Assembly: GCA_964360145.1 (NCBI GenBank)
Contig: CAYHWW010000206.1
Span: 1 to 5,693 of the forward strand
DNA from: CAYHWW01 sp964360145
GTDB lineage: Bacteria; Bdellovibrionota; UBA1018; CAYHWW01
Length of the DNA: 5,693 bases
Direction: 5' to 3'
The position numbers and the translations under genes are program-made. Shown in pieces: positions 1 to 5,691 of the stretch (its first letter is position 1; every line of letters begins with the position of its first letter). The notes beneath the pieces were generated by a model. It saw nothing but the letters and a program-made list of their open reading frames with translations, made no database searches and was not told where the DNA came from.

Positions 1-1
1 G

Positions 2-25
2 GCCATCGAAGGCCTCCTCAACTGA
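2..25 (+). CDS. C-terminal tail of an upstream gene (partial)
   Basis: The first bases can be read in one frame as a seven-residue tail (AIEGLLN) ending in TGA at 23-25, 11 bp before the start of the substrate-binding protein. If real, this is the end of a co-directional upstream gene and the two would form an operon. The stretch is far too short to identify a product, and the frame is chosen only because its stop falls just before the next ribosome binding site. It could equally be non-coding. Confidence 0.3.
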   Translation, partial: AIEGLLN

Positions 26-28
26 TCG

Positions 29-33
29 AAGGA
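29..33 (+). promoter_or_regulatory. Shine-Dalgarno for the substrate-binding protein gene
   Basis: AAGGA lies 3 bases before the ATG at 37. The spacing is short, but this is the only purine-rich motif near the start, and it supports the ATG that yields a complete lipoprotein signal peptide. Confidence 0.55.
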
Positions 34-36
34 ACC

Positions 37-1809
37 ATGAAACACATCCTCAAATGCGCAGCACTCTCTCTTGCCACCCTCAGCATCGTCCTTGGATCAG
101 CATGCTCCAAAAGTGAAGAGGCCCCCCGTGGACCGGAGCTCAAGATGGGGCTCAAAGACAACATCAAGTCCGGTGACCCCGTAGGTGCCTACGACTCCGT
201 GTCCCTGGAGCCGCTGCCTCAGGTTTACGAGTCTCTCTACGAATACGGTTTCTTCAAGAAAAAGAAGACCGTGCTGCCCCTGCTTGCCGATGGCATGCCC
301 AGTTACAGCAACGGCGGCACCACGGTAACGATCAAGCTCAAGAAGGGCGTGCTCTTTCAGGATGACCTGGCATTCACGGACGGCAAAGGCCGGGCGCTCA
401 AGGCCCAAGACTTCATCTACGGCTGGAAACGCCACGCCATCACGCGCACCCACTCCGAAGGGTACTGGATCTTCGACGGCAAAGTCGTGGGCTACAACGA
501 CTTCCAAGCGAAATTCAAAGACGAAGCCTCTGAAGAAGCCATCATGGCAGCGGTCATCGAAGGCATGAAGGCCCTCGACGACCATACGATTCAGCTCAAA
601 CTCACCAAGCCCTATCCCCAATTGATCTACATCCTCGCCATGACCTTCACGGCCCCCATGGCCATTGAGGTTGTGAAAAAATACGGCCCCGAAATCATCA
701 CCCATCCCGTGGGCACGGGCCCTTACCGCGTTGTGAGCTGGGAACCCCAGTCCAAGGTGGTCCTCACCAAGAACCCCACCTACCGCGAGGTGCTCTTCCC
801 CGCGGCCAAAGACATCGACGAAGATTTCGCTGAAGCCCGGGCCTATGCGGGCCGCAAGCTGCCCCTTGTGGACGACCTCACCTTCCGGGTCATCCACGAA
901 GATCAACCCCGGTGGCTGGAACACATCGCGGGCAACATCGACCAGATTGAAATCCCCAAGGACAACCTGGCCAACGCCGTTAAGACCGATGACATCCGCG
1001 CCCTCAAAGACGAGTGGGCGCGAAAAGGATTCAAGCTCAGCGTCGAAGAGGGGGTGGTGTACTGGTACATGTTCCTCAACATGAAGGATAAACTCCTGGG
1101 CAGCAATAAGCTGCTGCGCCAAGCCATGTCAGCGGCCTTCGATCGCAATGGCTTCCTGAAACTCCACCGCAATGGTCGCGGCAGCATCGCTCCCGAGTTG
1201 AACCCGCCGGGCACCAACGACCGCTGCGGCAAGCGCACCGAGCCCAAGTTTCCCTACAGCGTGGAGAAAGCCAAAGAGTTGCTGGCCAAAGCCGGCTATC
1301 CCAACGGCGAAGGCCTTCCCGTCATCAACTTGGACATGCGGGGCGCCGACTCCACCAACCGCCAGCTGGCGGAGTTCCTCACCACCTCCATGGCTGCGGC
1401 GGGCATCAAGATCAATCCCCAGCTGAACACCTTCCCGGCGTTCCTGGATAAGCGGCACAAGGGTAACCTGCAATTCGCCATGGGCGGCTGGAACATGGAC
1501 TACCCCGACGCCGAGAACAACCTGCAGCTCTTCTATGGCCCCAATGAAGCGCCAGGCCCCAACGAGAGCAACTACAAGAACCCCCGCTTCGACGAGCTCT
1601 ACAAAAAAGTGGCCATCATGCCCTCAGGGCCCACACGCCAAGCCCTGGTTTGCGAAATGGACGAGATGCTCCAGGACGATGCACCGGCCATCTTCAGCCA
1701 CTATGAGAGCCTGTACCGCATGGTGGGCCCGCGGCTGCGCAACTATCACACTTTTGAGATGGCTCAGAACAAGTACAAGTTCATCGACTCTGTGGCTGTA
1801 GGGAAGTAG
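37..1809 (+). CDS. ABC transporter substrate-binding lipoprotein, OppA/DppA type (SBP_bac_5)
   Basis: This is the extracytoplasmic receptor of a peptide- or oligopeptide-type ABC importer: it captures ligand outside the inner membrane and delivers it to a permease. The 590 residues begin with a basic n-region and a hydrophobic stretch (8-22), then a lipobox-like GSAC with the lipidated cysteine at 23 and Ser at +2. Family marks are the hinge-region motif HPVGTGPYRVVSW (223-235), a helix NKLLRQAMSAAFDR (357-370), GWNMDYPDAENNLQLFYG (484-501), NYKNPRFDELY (512-522) and APAIFSHY (549-556). The length is slightly above the usual 500-550 residues; an Asp/Glu/Arg-rich insert around 255-275 contributes. 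No permease or ATPase gene is visible here, so the partners are upstream of the window or elsewhere. The ligand cannot be told from sequence; family members bind peptides, but also nickel, heme or sugars. Lipid anchoring is less common for Gram-negative binding proteins, most of which are soluble in the periplasm. It ends 8 bp from the convergent HD-GYP gene. Confidence 0.92.
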   Translation: MKHILKCAALSLATLSIVLGSACSKSEEAPRGPELKMGLKDNIKSGDPVGAYDSVSLEPLPQVYESLYEYGFFKKKKTVLPLLADGMPSYSNGGTTVTIKLKKGVLFQDDLAFTDGKGRALKAQDFIYGWKRHAITRTHSEGYWIFDGKVVGYNDFQAKFKDEASEEAIMAAVIEGMKALDDHTIQLKLTKPYPQLIYILAMTFTAPMAIEVVKKYGPEIITHPVGTGPYRVVSWEPQSKVVLTKNPTYREVLFPAAKDIDEDFAEARAYAGRKLPLVDDLTFRVIHEDQPRWLEHIAGNIDQIEIPKDNLANAVKTDDIRALKDEWARKGFKLSVEEGVVYWYMFLNMKDKLLGSNKLLRQAMSAAFDRNGFLKLHRNGRGSIAPELNPPGTNDRCGKRTEPKFPYSVEKAKELLAKAGYPNGEGLPVINLDMRGADSTNRQLAEFLTTSMAAAGIKINPQLNTFPAFLDKRHKGNLQFAMGGWNMDYPDAENNLQLFYGPNEAPGPNESNYKNPRFDELYKKVAIMPSGPTRQALVCEMDEMLQDDAPAIFSHYESLYRMVGPRLRNYHTFEMAQNKYKFIDSVAVGK

Positions 1810-1817
1810 CTCACCCC

Positions 1818-2801
1818 TCAAGCCGCGAGGCTCATGCCGCCTTTTTTGAAGATCTGGCAGAGGATCTTGATGAGCTCGGCGTCCCACTTGCCGTTCTCGT
1901 GCTTGATGATGTTGAGCGCCTGCTCCACGGTGAAGGCCGGGCGGTAGGGCCGCCGGGACACCAAGGCGCAGAAGCCATCCGCGAGCGCCACCACTTTCGC
2001 CGGGAAGAAAATCACGGGGCCTCGGATGCCCGCCGGATAACCCGTGCCACGAGGCTCTTCGTGATGCTGCGCCAACACGAAGCGCACTTCGTCGGGGATA
2101 TTGGGCAAGCCCTCCACCATTTTAAGAGCGTACTGCGTATGCTTTCTCATCTCCCGCCACTGAGCCGGGGTCAGGGCGGTGGGGGACTCAAGCAAGTCCC
2201 GGGGCAACTGCGTGTAGCCGATGTCGTGGAGCAGGCCACCCAAACCACAGATCTCGATCATTTTGCTGTTGTTACCCACGGACGCCTTGGCAAGGAACAT
2301 GGAAATCACGGAAACAAAGATGGAGTGGTAATAGAGGTACTCGCCATGGCTCGCCACTCGGATCATCATGGAGATGCTCCGGGGATTCTTCGTCATGAGT
2401 TTGATGAAGTTTTTTACAAGCTTGGAGCTGGACTGCAGGCTTTCCGAGCTCATCTCCGTGGACGTCTGCAGGGTGCTAAACACCTCGGTAAGGCTTTGCT
2501 CCGCCAGACTCAAGAGCGCTGCTGCCTTCTTCGCATCGGGCACGGAATCGTCGCTAAGCACGCTCTCGGGGCGTCCTTTCACGAAGTCTTTGAACGCCTG
2601 CTCATCCGCACGAAGGATGTAGAGGTGGCGGATGCCTTTGTCCTGATAGTGATTGAGGCGGTGGAAATCCACGCCGGTGGCCTTGGAGAACACGTGGGCG
2701 AAGTTGCCTTCGTTCAACATCAAATACACGTCGAAGCCGATGTCCTTGCCGGCGTTGCGGAAGGCCTCTAAATCCACGGAGATGTAATCAGGGTTCGACA
2801 T
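1818..2801 (-). CDS. HD-GYP domain protein, probable c-di-GMP phosphodiesterase
   Basis: HD-GYP proteins hydrolyse the second messenger cyclic di-GMP at a bi- or tri-nuclear metal centre. Numbering is from the GTG at 2807 (329 residues); I prefer the ATG at 2801, two codons later. Residues 1-78 form a separate N-terminal domain of mixed beta/alpha look. A helical Ser/Leu-rich linker runs to about 140, and the HD-GYP domain fills 145-320. The metal-ligand pattern is intact: H161, H194-D195, H223, H248-H249 and D277, at spacings normal for the family. The signature tail is GTGYP (254-258), followed by SRRPYR (284-289). Departures are clear. The usual Lys after HDIG is Tyr198, the Asp of HHExxDGxGYP is Arg253, and the second Asp of ADxxDA is Cys280. 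Catalysis or substrate preference may therefore differ, or the protein may act as a c-di-GMP sensor. There is no membrane segment, so it should be cytosolic. It is divergent from the exported protein at 2911 and convergent with the substrate-binding protein. Confidence 0.9.
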   Translation of the reverse strand: MSNPDYISVDLEAFRNAGKDIGFDVYLMLNEGNFAHVFSKATGVDFHRLNHYQDKGIRHLYILRADEQAFKDFVKGRPESVLSDDSVPDAKKAAALLSLAEQSLTEVFSTLQTSTEMSSESLQSSSKLVKNFIKLMTKNPRSISMMIRVASHGEYLYYHSIFVSVISMFLAKASVGNNSKMIEICGLGGLLHDIGYTQLPRDLLESPTALTPAQWREMRKHTQYALKMVEGLPNIPDEVRFVLAQHHEEPRGTGYPAGIRGPVIFFPAKVVALADGFCALVSRRPYRPAFTVEQALNIIKHENGKWDAELIKILCQIFKKGGMSLAA

Positions 2802-2805
2802 GGTC

Positions 2806-2811
2806 ACTATA
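2806..2811 (-). promoter_or_regulatory. Possible -10 element (TATAGT) for the HD-GYP gene
   Basis: On the minus strand TATAGT ends 4 bases before the preferred ATG at 2801. No Shine-Dalgarno is visible before that ATG. If this is a real -10 box, transcription would begin at or next to the ATG and the message would be leaderless. No good -35 hexamer is found about 17 bases further upstream, so the call is weak. Confidence 0.25.
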
Positions 2812-2836
2812 GCTTATCGTCCATGACGCCCCGCTT

Positions 2837-2864
2837 CTTCATGGTAGTTTCTTCATGGCAGTTT
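2837..2864. repeat. Tandem 14-bp direct repeat in the divergent intergenic region
   Basis: CTTCATGGTAGTTT (2837-2850) is followed directly by CTTCATGGCAGTTT (2851-2864), differing at one base. The 14-bp pair lies between the start of the HD-GYP gene and that of the exported protein gene, where regulatory sites for both would be expected. It may be a double site for a DNA-binding regulator or merely a small duplication. Confidence 0.7.
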
Positions 2865-2878
2865 TTGCCTGGTCAAAA
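2863..2878. promoter_or_regulatory. Small inverted repeat, candidate operator
   Basis: TTTTG and CAAAA (2863-2867 and 2874-2878) are perfect inverted arms around a 6-bp centre, overlapping the end of the tandem repeat. A second possible arm pair, GGCA/TGCC (2857-2860 and 2866-2869), overlaps it. The position in a divergent promoter region fits an operator, but arms this short can arise by chance. Confidence 0.25.
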
Positions 2879-2910
2879 CCCACCCCTCAGGCGGTGCCAA
2901 AATCTTGTCG

Positions 2911-3315
2911 ATGGGTATGATGCATATGCGATTCAAAGACTTCGCTTTACTCGCCTTCATGACCTCAGCCCCCGCCATGGCCGGGGACTTCGCCGTAGTG
3001 TCCGTGGTGCGCACGCTGCCCATGAAAACCGACGACACCATCGTGAAGGACTACTACATCAACGCCGGCACCAATAACGGCCTCGTCAATGGGGCGACGC
3101 TGGATGCCCGCCGCAAAGTGCCCGTTTACGACAACATCAACGCCAAGGTGGTCAACGACACGGCCATCCCCGTGGCCAAGCTGAAGGTGATCCATGTGGA
3201 TACAAACATGGCCATCGCCCGCATGGTGCAGATGGTGGACCGCAAGACCAACCCCAATCCAGGCTTCGACGACATCATGATCGGCGACACCGTCAGGGTC
3301 GCTGAGAAGCAGTAG
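2911..3315 (+). CDS. Small exported protein, FlgT C-terminal-like pattern
   Basis: With the ATG at 2911 this is a 134-residue protein. A Sec signal peptide (basic RFK, hydrophobic FALLAFM, cleavage after AMA at 24) leaves about 110 mature residues. TTG at 2905 and ATGs at 2917, 2920 and 2926 are also in frame; the one at 2926 gives the tidiest signal peptide, and no clear Shine-Dalgarno decides between them. The mature part has the layout YINAGTNNGLVNGATLDARR, then a variable loop, IPVAKLKVIHVDTNMAIARM and finally IGDTVRV. This order (Gly-rich turn 'GxxxGLxxG', 'lkVihV...siAR', 'iGDxV') is typical of small beta-barrel domains such as the FlgT C-terminal domain. The match is by memory of the pattern, not by search. 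It probably sits in the periplasm. The DUF1003 gene starts 5 bp after its stop, so the two are very likely co-transcribed. Confidence 0.75.
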   Translation: MGMMHMRFKDFALLAFMTSAPAMAGDFAVVSVVRTLPMKTDDTIVKDYYINAGTNNGLVNGATLDARRKVPVYDNINAKVVNDTAIPVAKLKVIHVDTNMAIARMVQMVDRKTNPNPGFDDIMIGDTVRVAEKQ

Positions 3316-3320
3316 CATCG

Positions 3321-3860
3321 ATGAAAATCGAAGATCTGATCCGCGAAGAGGAAGTTCAGCTCCATCGCCTCAACGAGCTCATTAATGACGCCGTGAAAGA
3401 GGAGCAGCTGATCACTCATCGCATCGCCGAAGCCGAGGCGGAGCAGGCCATCGCGAAGAATCAGCTCTGGGCGGACCATATCGCGCGATTCGGGGGCAGC
3501 TGGACCTTCATCGGGATTTTCGGCGTCATCATGTTTGCGTGGATCCTGCTCAACTCCGTGGTGCTGGTGAATCGCCCCTTCGACCCCTACCCCTACATCT
3601 TTCTCAATCTGGTGCTCTCTTGTCTCGCCGCGCTCCAGGCCCCCATCATCATGATGAGTCAAAATCGGCAGGAAGAGAAAGACCGTCAGCGCAATCGCAA
3701 CGACTACGTCATCAACCTCAAGGCTGAGATGGAGGTGCGAAACCTCAACAGCAAAATGAATCTCTTACTCTCGGAACGCATGGTCTCGCTCTTCAAAACC
3801 CAAGAAGCCCAGTTAGAACTGCTGGAGAAGATTCATTCCCGCATGGAACGCAAAGACTAA
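3321..3860 (+). CDS. DUF1003 family inner-membrane protein
   Basis: A complete 179-residue member of DUF1003, a widespread bacterial membrane family of unknown function. An amphipathic, probably coiled-coil N-terminal segment (1-50) leads into two membrane helices (about 62-84 and 91-112). The second opens with the family signature FDPYPYIFLNLVLS (87-100), continuing as LAALQAPIIMMSQNRQ (102-117). A charged helical tail (118-179) follows and probably lies with the N-terminus in the cytoplasm. The ATG is 5 bp after the stop of the exported-protein gene; GAGAAG at 3304-3309 is the only possible, rather distant, ribosome binding site, so translational coupling is likely. The stop overlaps the stop of the convergent minus-strand gene by 4 bp. 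The family call is secure; the cellular role is not known. Confidence 0.93.
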   Translation: MKIEDLIREEEVQLHRLNELINDAVKEEQLITHRIAEAEAEQAIAKNQLWADHIARFGGSWTFIGIFGVIMFAWILLNSVVLVNRPFDPYPYIFLNLVLSCLAALQAPIIMMSQNRQEEKDRQRNRNDYVINLKAEMEVRNLNSKMNLLLSERMVSLFKTQEAQLELLEKIHSRMERKD

Positions 3861-4408
3861 CGCGACCGCACGCAACGTGCCGCATTTTTGAATGCAGCGC
3901 CATCCCGGTTGAAGCTGTAGGTGTTGCCACTCTGTCCATCGAAGACGAAGGGCTCACGGAAAGGCGCATCGCGATGAAGGGACGATGTCCAGTACCTGAA
4001 CTCGATNNNNNNNNNNNNNNNNNNNNNNNNNNNNNNNNNNNNNNNNNNNNNNNNNNNNNNNNNNNNNNNNNNNNNNNNNNNNNNNNNNNNNNNNNNNNNN
4101 NNNNNNATGGGGTCATTCACCCATTCGAACAGCACTCCGCTTGGCATCATCACAAATCGAATGCCCTTATCGAGTTGCTCTTGAATGAGTGCCTGCACTT
4201 CCCTCTCATAAGTCGGCTCAGTACCCACGATGTCTACCCACTTCACAGAGGGCACCAAGGGCCCGGCACAACCGCGGCTTTCATGGCCGGGGGCAACGGG
4301 GGACGCGGCATGGGCCGGGTGCCCCATCAAGCATGTCCCGGTGAAAACAGCCAGAGTGATGAACTCAAGGTAGAGGGGAATCGCCGCGATTTTCATGACG
4401 CTTTTCAT
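3857..4408 (-). CDS. Exported protein with DUF1566-like C-terminus, interrupted by an assembly gap
   Basis: The N-terminal part (4107-4408, 100 codons) starts with a signal peptide: hydrophobic from about 7 to 28, likely cleaved after AHA (32-34). It goes on through Cys47 to GIRFVMMPSGVLFEWVNDP, where the N run begins. The part after the gap (3857-4006, 49 residues) has YWTSS early and NAARCVRSR at the end. This is the YW[ST]S ... RCVR layout typical of the C-terminal half of DUF1566 (Lcl_C) domains. That family normally carries a further 50 or more residues before YWSS, including a W-R-L-P motif, none of which is visible, so they would lie in the gap. The frame stays open across 100 N only if the true gap length is 1 modulo 3, and 100 N is a placeholder. 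One gene is likely but not proven. It follows the Rsm22-like gene by 12 bp on the same strand. ATG codons at 4408 and 4396 are both possible starts. Confidence 0.6.
   Translation of the reverse strand: MKSVMKIAAIPLYLEFITLAVFTGTCLMGHPAHAASPVAPGHESRGCAGPLVPSVKWVDIVGTEPTYEREVQALIQEQLDKGIRFVMMPSGVLFEWVNDPXXXXXXXXXXXXXXXXXXXXXXXXXXXXXXXXXXIEFRYWTSSLHRDAPFREPFVFDGQSGNTYSFNRDGAAFKNAARCVRSR
4007..4106. other. Assembly gap (100 N)
   Basis: There are exactly 100 unknown bases, the conventional placeholder for a scaffold gap of unknown size. It splits the exported-protein gene. The true length and content cannot be inferred. Confidence 0.98.
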
Positions 4409-4411
4409 GAC
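4388..4411 (-). repeat. 12-bp tandem repeat duplicating a start codon
   Basis: Read on the minus strand, GTCATGAAAAGC is followed directly by GTCATGAAAATC, identical at 11 of 12 bases. The duplication is in frame and gives the exported protein the N-terminus MKSVMKIA with two equivalent ATG codons four codons apart. No Shine-Dalgarno clearly favours either. Confidence 0.75.
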
Positions 4412-4420
4412 GTTCGCATA

Positions 4421-5581
4421 TCACGCCTTATTTTTTTTTGAACTCCTCATTGCAACAAAAGCATCGCCCTTTTCGCCGAGTTCCAGGGTTGTGAACACCT
4501 CGCCACGGCGGCAAACGGCCAAGGCCTCGTTCTGCTCGGTACGCCGCGCGTTGAGCACCCGCGCCAACCGCTTGCCGTTGCTCGCGGTGCATACGTAGCA
4601 CTTCATAAGGCCCTTTTCCTCCATGCGCTGGCTCACCACTCGGGCGGCGCCCACGGGGAACCCGGCGGGTACGCCGTCGGGTAAAACCGCGAACACGAGG
4701 TAACTGAAAATCAAGCTCTCCTTGAAGAGCCCCGCCCCACGGCCCAGCTCTTCGTGCCAGGCAGGCAACACCACGGGCACCTCTTCGTGGCACCAGTCCT
4801 TGGGGTCCGCCAGGGCTCCGCAGGGGCGATGGTCTAAACAGGGCAACGTCAGCGATACCCCCGTCGGCAACAGGTCACCCTCAAGCAGCGCTTTTCGCAG
4901 CTGCAGCAACCGCCGGGAAGCATCGCGATTACCGGGCTCCAGTAAAATCAGATAGTGGGGGCCCTTGTCCCGCTTGCTCAAGACGGCGAGCTCAGTCAAA
5001 ACCCCAGCCCATAACGAGGCCAGCTCCCCAGGCCCGCGACGCACTTCATTCAAGGCGTTGGAGGCAACCACCACCTGGGGCCGCGACTCTTTCACCACGC
5101 GCTGGAGCTCGCCTACCTTGGACCAATCACCCTTCTGGGTCTGTAGCCGCGCCCCTAAGGCGCTGAGCACGGCGGTCGCCAATGACAAAAATTCCGCCGA
5201 CCAATCCAACCCCGTGGCGGAAACCTTCACGCCCCGCTCACCCCACCACCAGGCGGCGCCCGCGGCGGCGGTGCCGGGACCACAACCCACATCCAGCAGC
5301 CGTACATCCCCTGAGGGCAACGGCAGCCCCGCCCATTCCATCTCACTCAAGATAGCCGGCAGCTTCATCGCATTGGCAGGGCCATAGTACGCAGTATAAG
5401 CCCGCGTCATCATCTGCCGCAGGGAATAGTGGTCACTGCCCCGGGGAGCGCCAGCCTCCTGGGCAAGCCAGGGCCAGAGCTCCTTCAACGCGCCAACCAG
5501 ATTGCCCGCGCCTGCCGCACGCCGAAAGGCGTGCTCCAGCTCCACGGGCAACGGCAATGGCGTATCGAAGTGGGGATTCAC
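4421..5581 (-). CDS. Rsm22-like small ribosomal subunit methyltransferase
   Basis: Rsm22-family proteins are SAM-dependent methyltransferase-fold factors acting on the small ribosomal subunit; the mitochondrial members (Rsm22, METTL17) are needed for mitoribosome assembly. This 386-residue protein shows the family order. A helical N-terminus contains YTAYYGPANAMKL (62-74). SAM motif I is LLDVGCGPGTA (95-105), the acidic loop is GLDWS (124-128), NALNEV spans 175-180 and LLEPGNRDASRRL 213-225. The family cysteine segment has C248, C254 and C264 followed by His265, then FSYLVF (292-297), and a C-terminal OB-like region carries C331. The four cysteines (C-X5-C-X9-C-X66-C) match the arrangement reported to hold a 4Fe-4S cluster in METTL17. 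The start is GTG, overlapping a possible upstream stop (GTGA). AGGGGGG lies only 1 base before it, too close for a normal ribosome binding site. A run of nine A precedes the stop. Confidence 0.88.
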   Translation of the reverse strand: MNPHFDTPLPLPVELEHAFRRAAGAGNLVGALKELWPWLAQEAGAPRGSDHYSLRQMMTRAYTAYYGPANAMKLPAILSEMEWAGLPLPSGDVRLLDVGCGPGTAAAGAAWWWGERGVKVSATGLDWSAEFLSLATAVLSALGARLQTQKGDWSKVGELQRVVKESRPQVVVASNALNEVRRGPGELASLWAGVLTELAVLSKRDKGPHYLILLEPGNRDASRRLLQLRKALLEGDLLPTGVSLTLPCLDHRPCGALADPKDWCHEEVPVVLPAWHEELGRGAGLFKESLIFSYLVFAVLPDGVPAGFPVGAARVVSQRMEEKGLMKCYVCTASNGKRLARVLNARRTEQNEALAVCRRGEVFTTLELGEKGDAFVAMRSSKKNKA

Positions 5582-5691
5582 GCCCCCCTATGTATCACCA
5601 AGATTGGTTTTTGTAGATCGTCGAGAAAGGTGCCAGATGCGAGGCGCGACGACGAGTGAGCGACCAAGGCAATGGGATGGACCCACCCTGT
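5578..5691 (-). CDS. C-terminal end of an unidentified upstream gene (partial)
   Basis: On the minus strand one frame is open from the window edge for 37 codons and ends in TGA at 5578-5580, overlapping the GTG start of the Rsm22-like gene as GTGA. The residues (GWVHPIALVAHS..., ending LDDLQKPILVIHRGA) look protein-like. The other two frames are also open for over 30 codons, but this one has the highest share of G or C at the third position, as the neighbouring genes do. The 4-bp overlap is typical of translationally coupled operon genes. I do not recognise the family from this short tail. Confidence 0.45.
   Translation of the reverse strand, partial: TGWVHPIALVAHSSSRLASGTFLDDLQKPILVIHRGA

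Noticed and set aside
97..1122. Long open frame of 341 codons on the minus strand inside the substrate-binding protein gene
   Set aside because: It is antisense to a gene with clear family motifs, and its translation is rich in Gly, His, Val and Asp-Glu with no recognisable domain. It is a shadow of biased codon use.
1819..1847. AGCC-GCGA-GGCT hairpin followed some bases later by six T, possible terminator for the substrate-binding protein gene
   Set aside because: The stem has only 4 bp and is separated from the T run by about 9 bases. The T run also encodes Lys codons of the HD-GYP C-terminus. Not a convincing intrinsic terminator.
1899..2771. 290-codon open frame on the plus strand opposite the HD-GYP gene
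   Set aside because: The opposite strand carries an intact HD-GYP domain. The plus-strand translation is His/Gly-rich with no motif, as expected of an antisense shadow.
2970..2986. CCCCG/CGGGG inverted repeat near the start of the exported-protein gene
   Set aside because: It lies within the codons for the signal-peptide cleavage region and is explained by Pro/Ala/Gly codons in a GC-rich genome. No sign of a regulatory role.
3793..4116. Alternative minus-strand frame running through the assembly gap
   Set aside because: It has no signal peptide or family motif and overlaps the DUF1003 coding end. The frame ending at 3857 shows the DUF1566-like YWTSS and RCVR motifs instead.
4428..4440. T-rich run on the plus strand as an intrinsic terminator
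   Set aside because: No GC-rich stem precedes it on the plus strand, and no plus-strand gene ends nearby. It is the complement of Lys/Asn codons of the Rsm22-like gene.
4965..5387. 140-codon plus-strand open frame opposite the Rsm22-like gene
   Set aside because: It is antisense to the SAM-binding region of a well-supported gene; its Ser/Pro/Thr-rich translation has no domain features.
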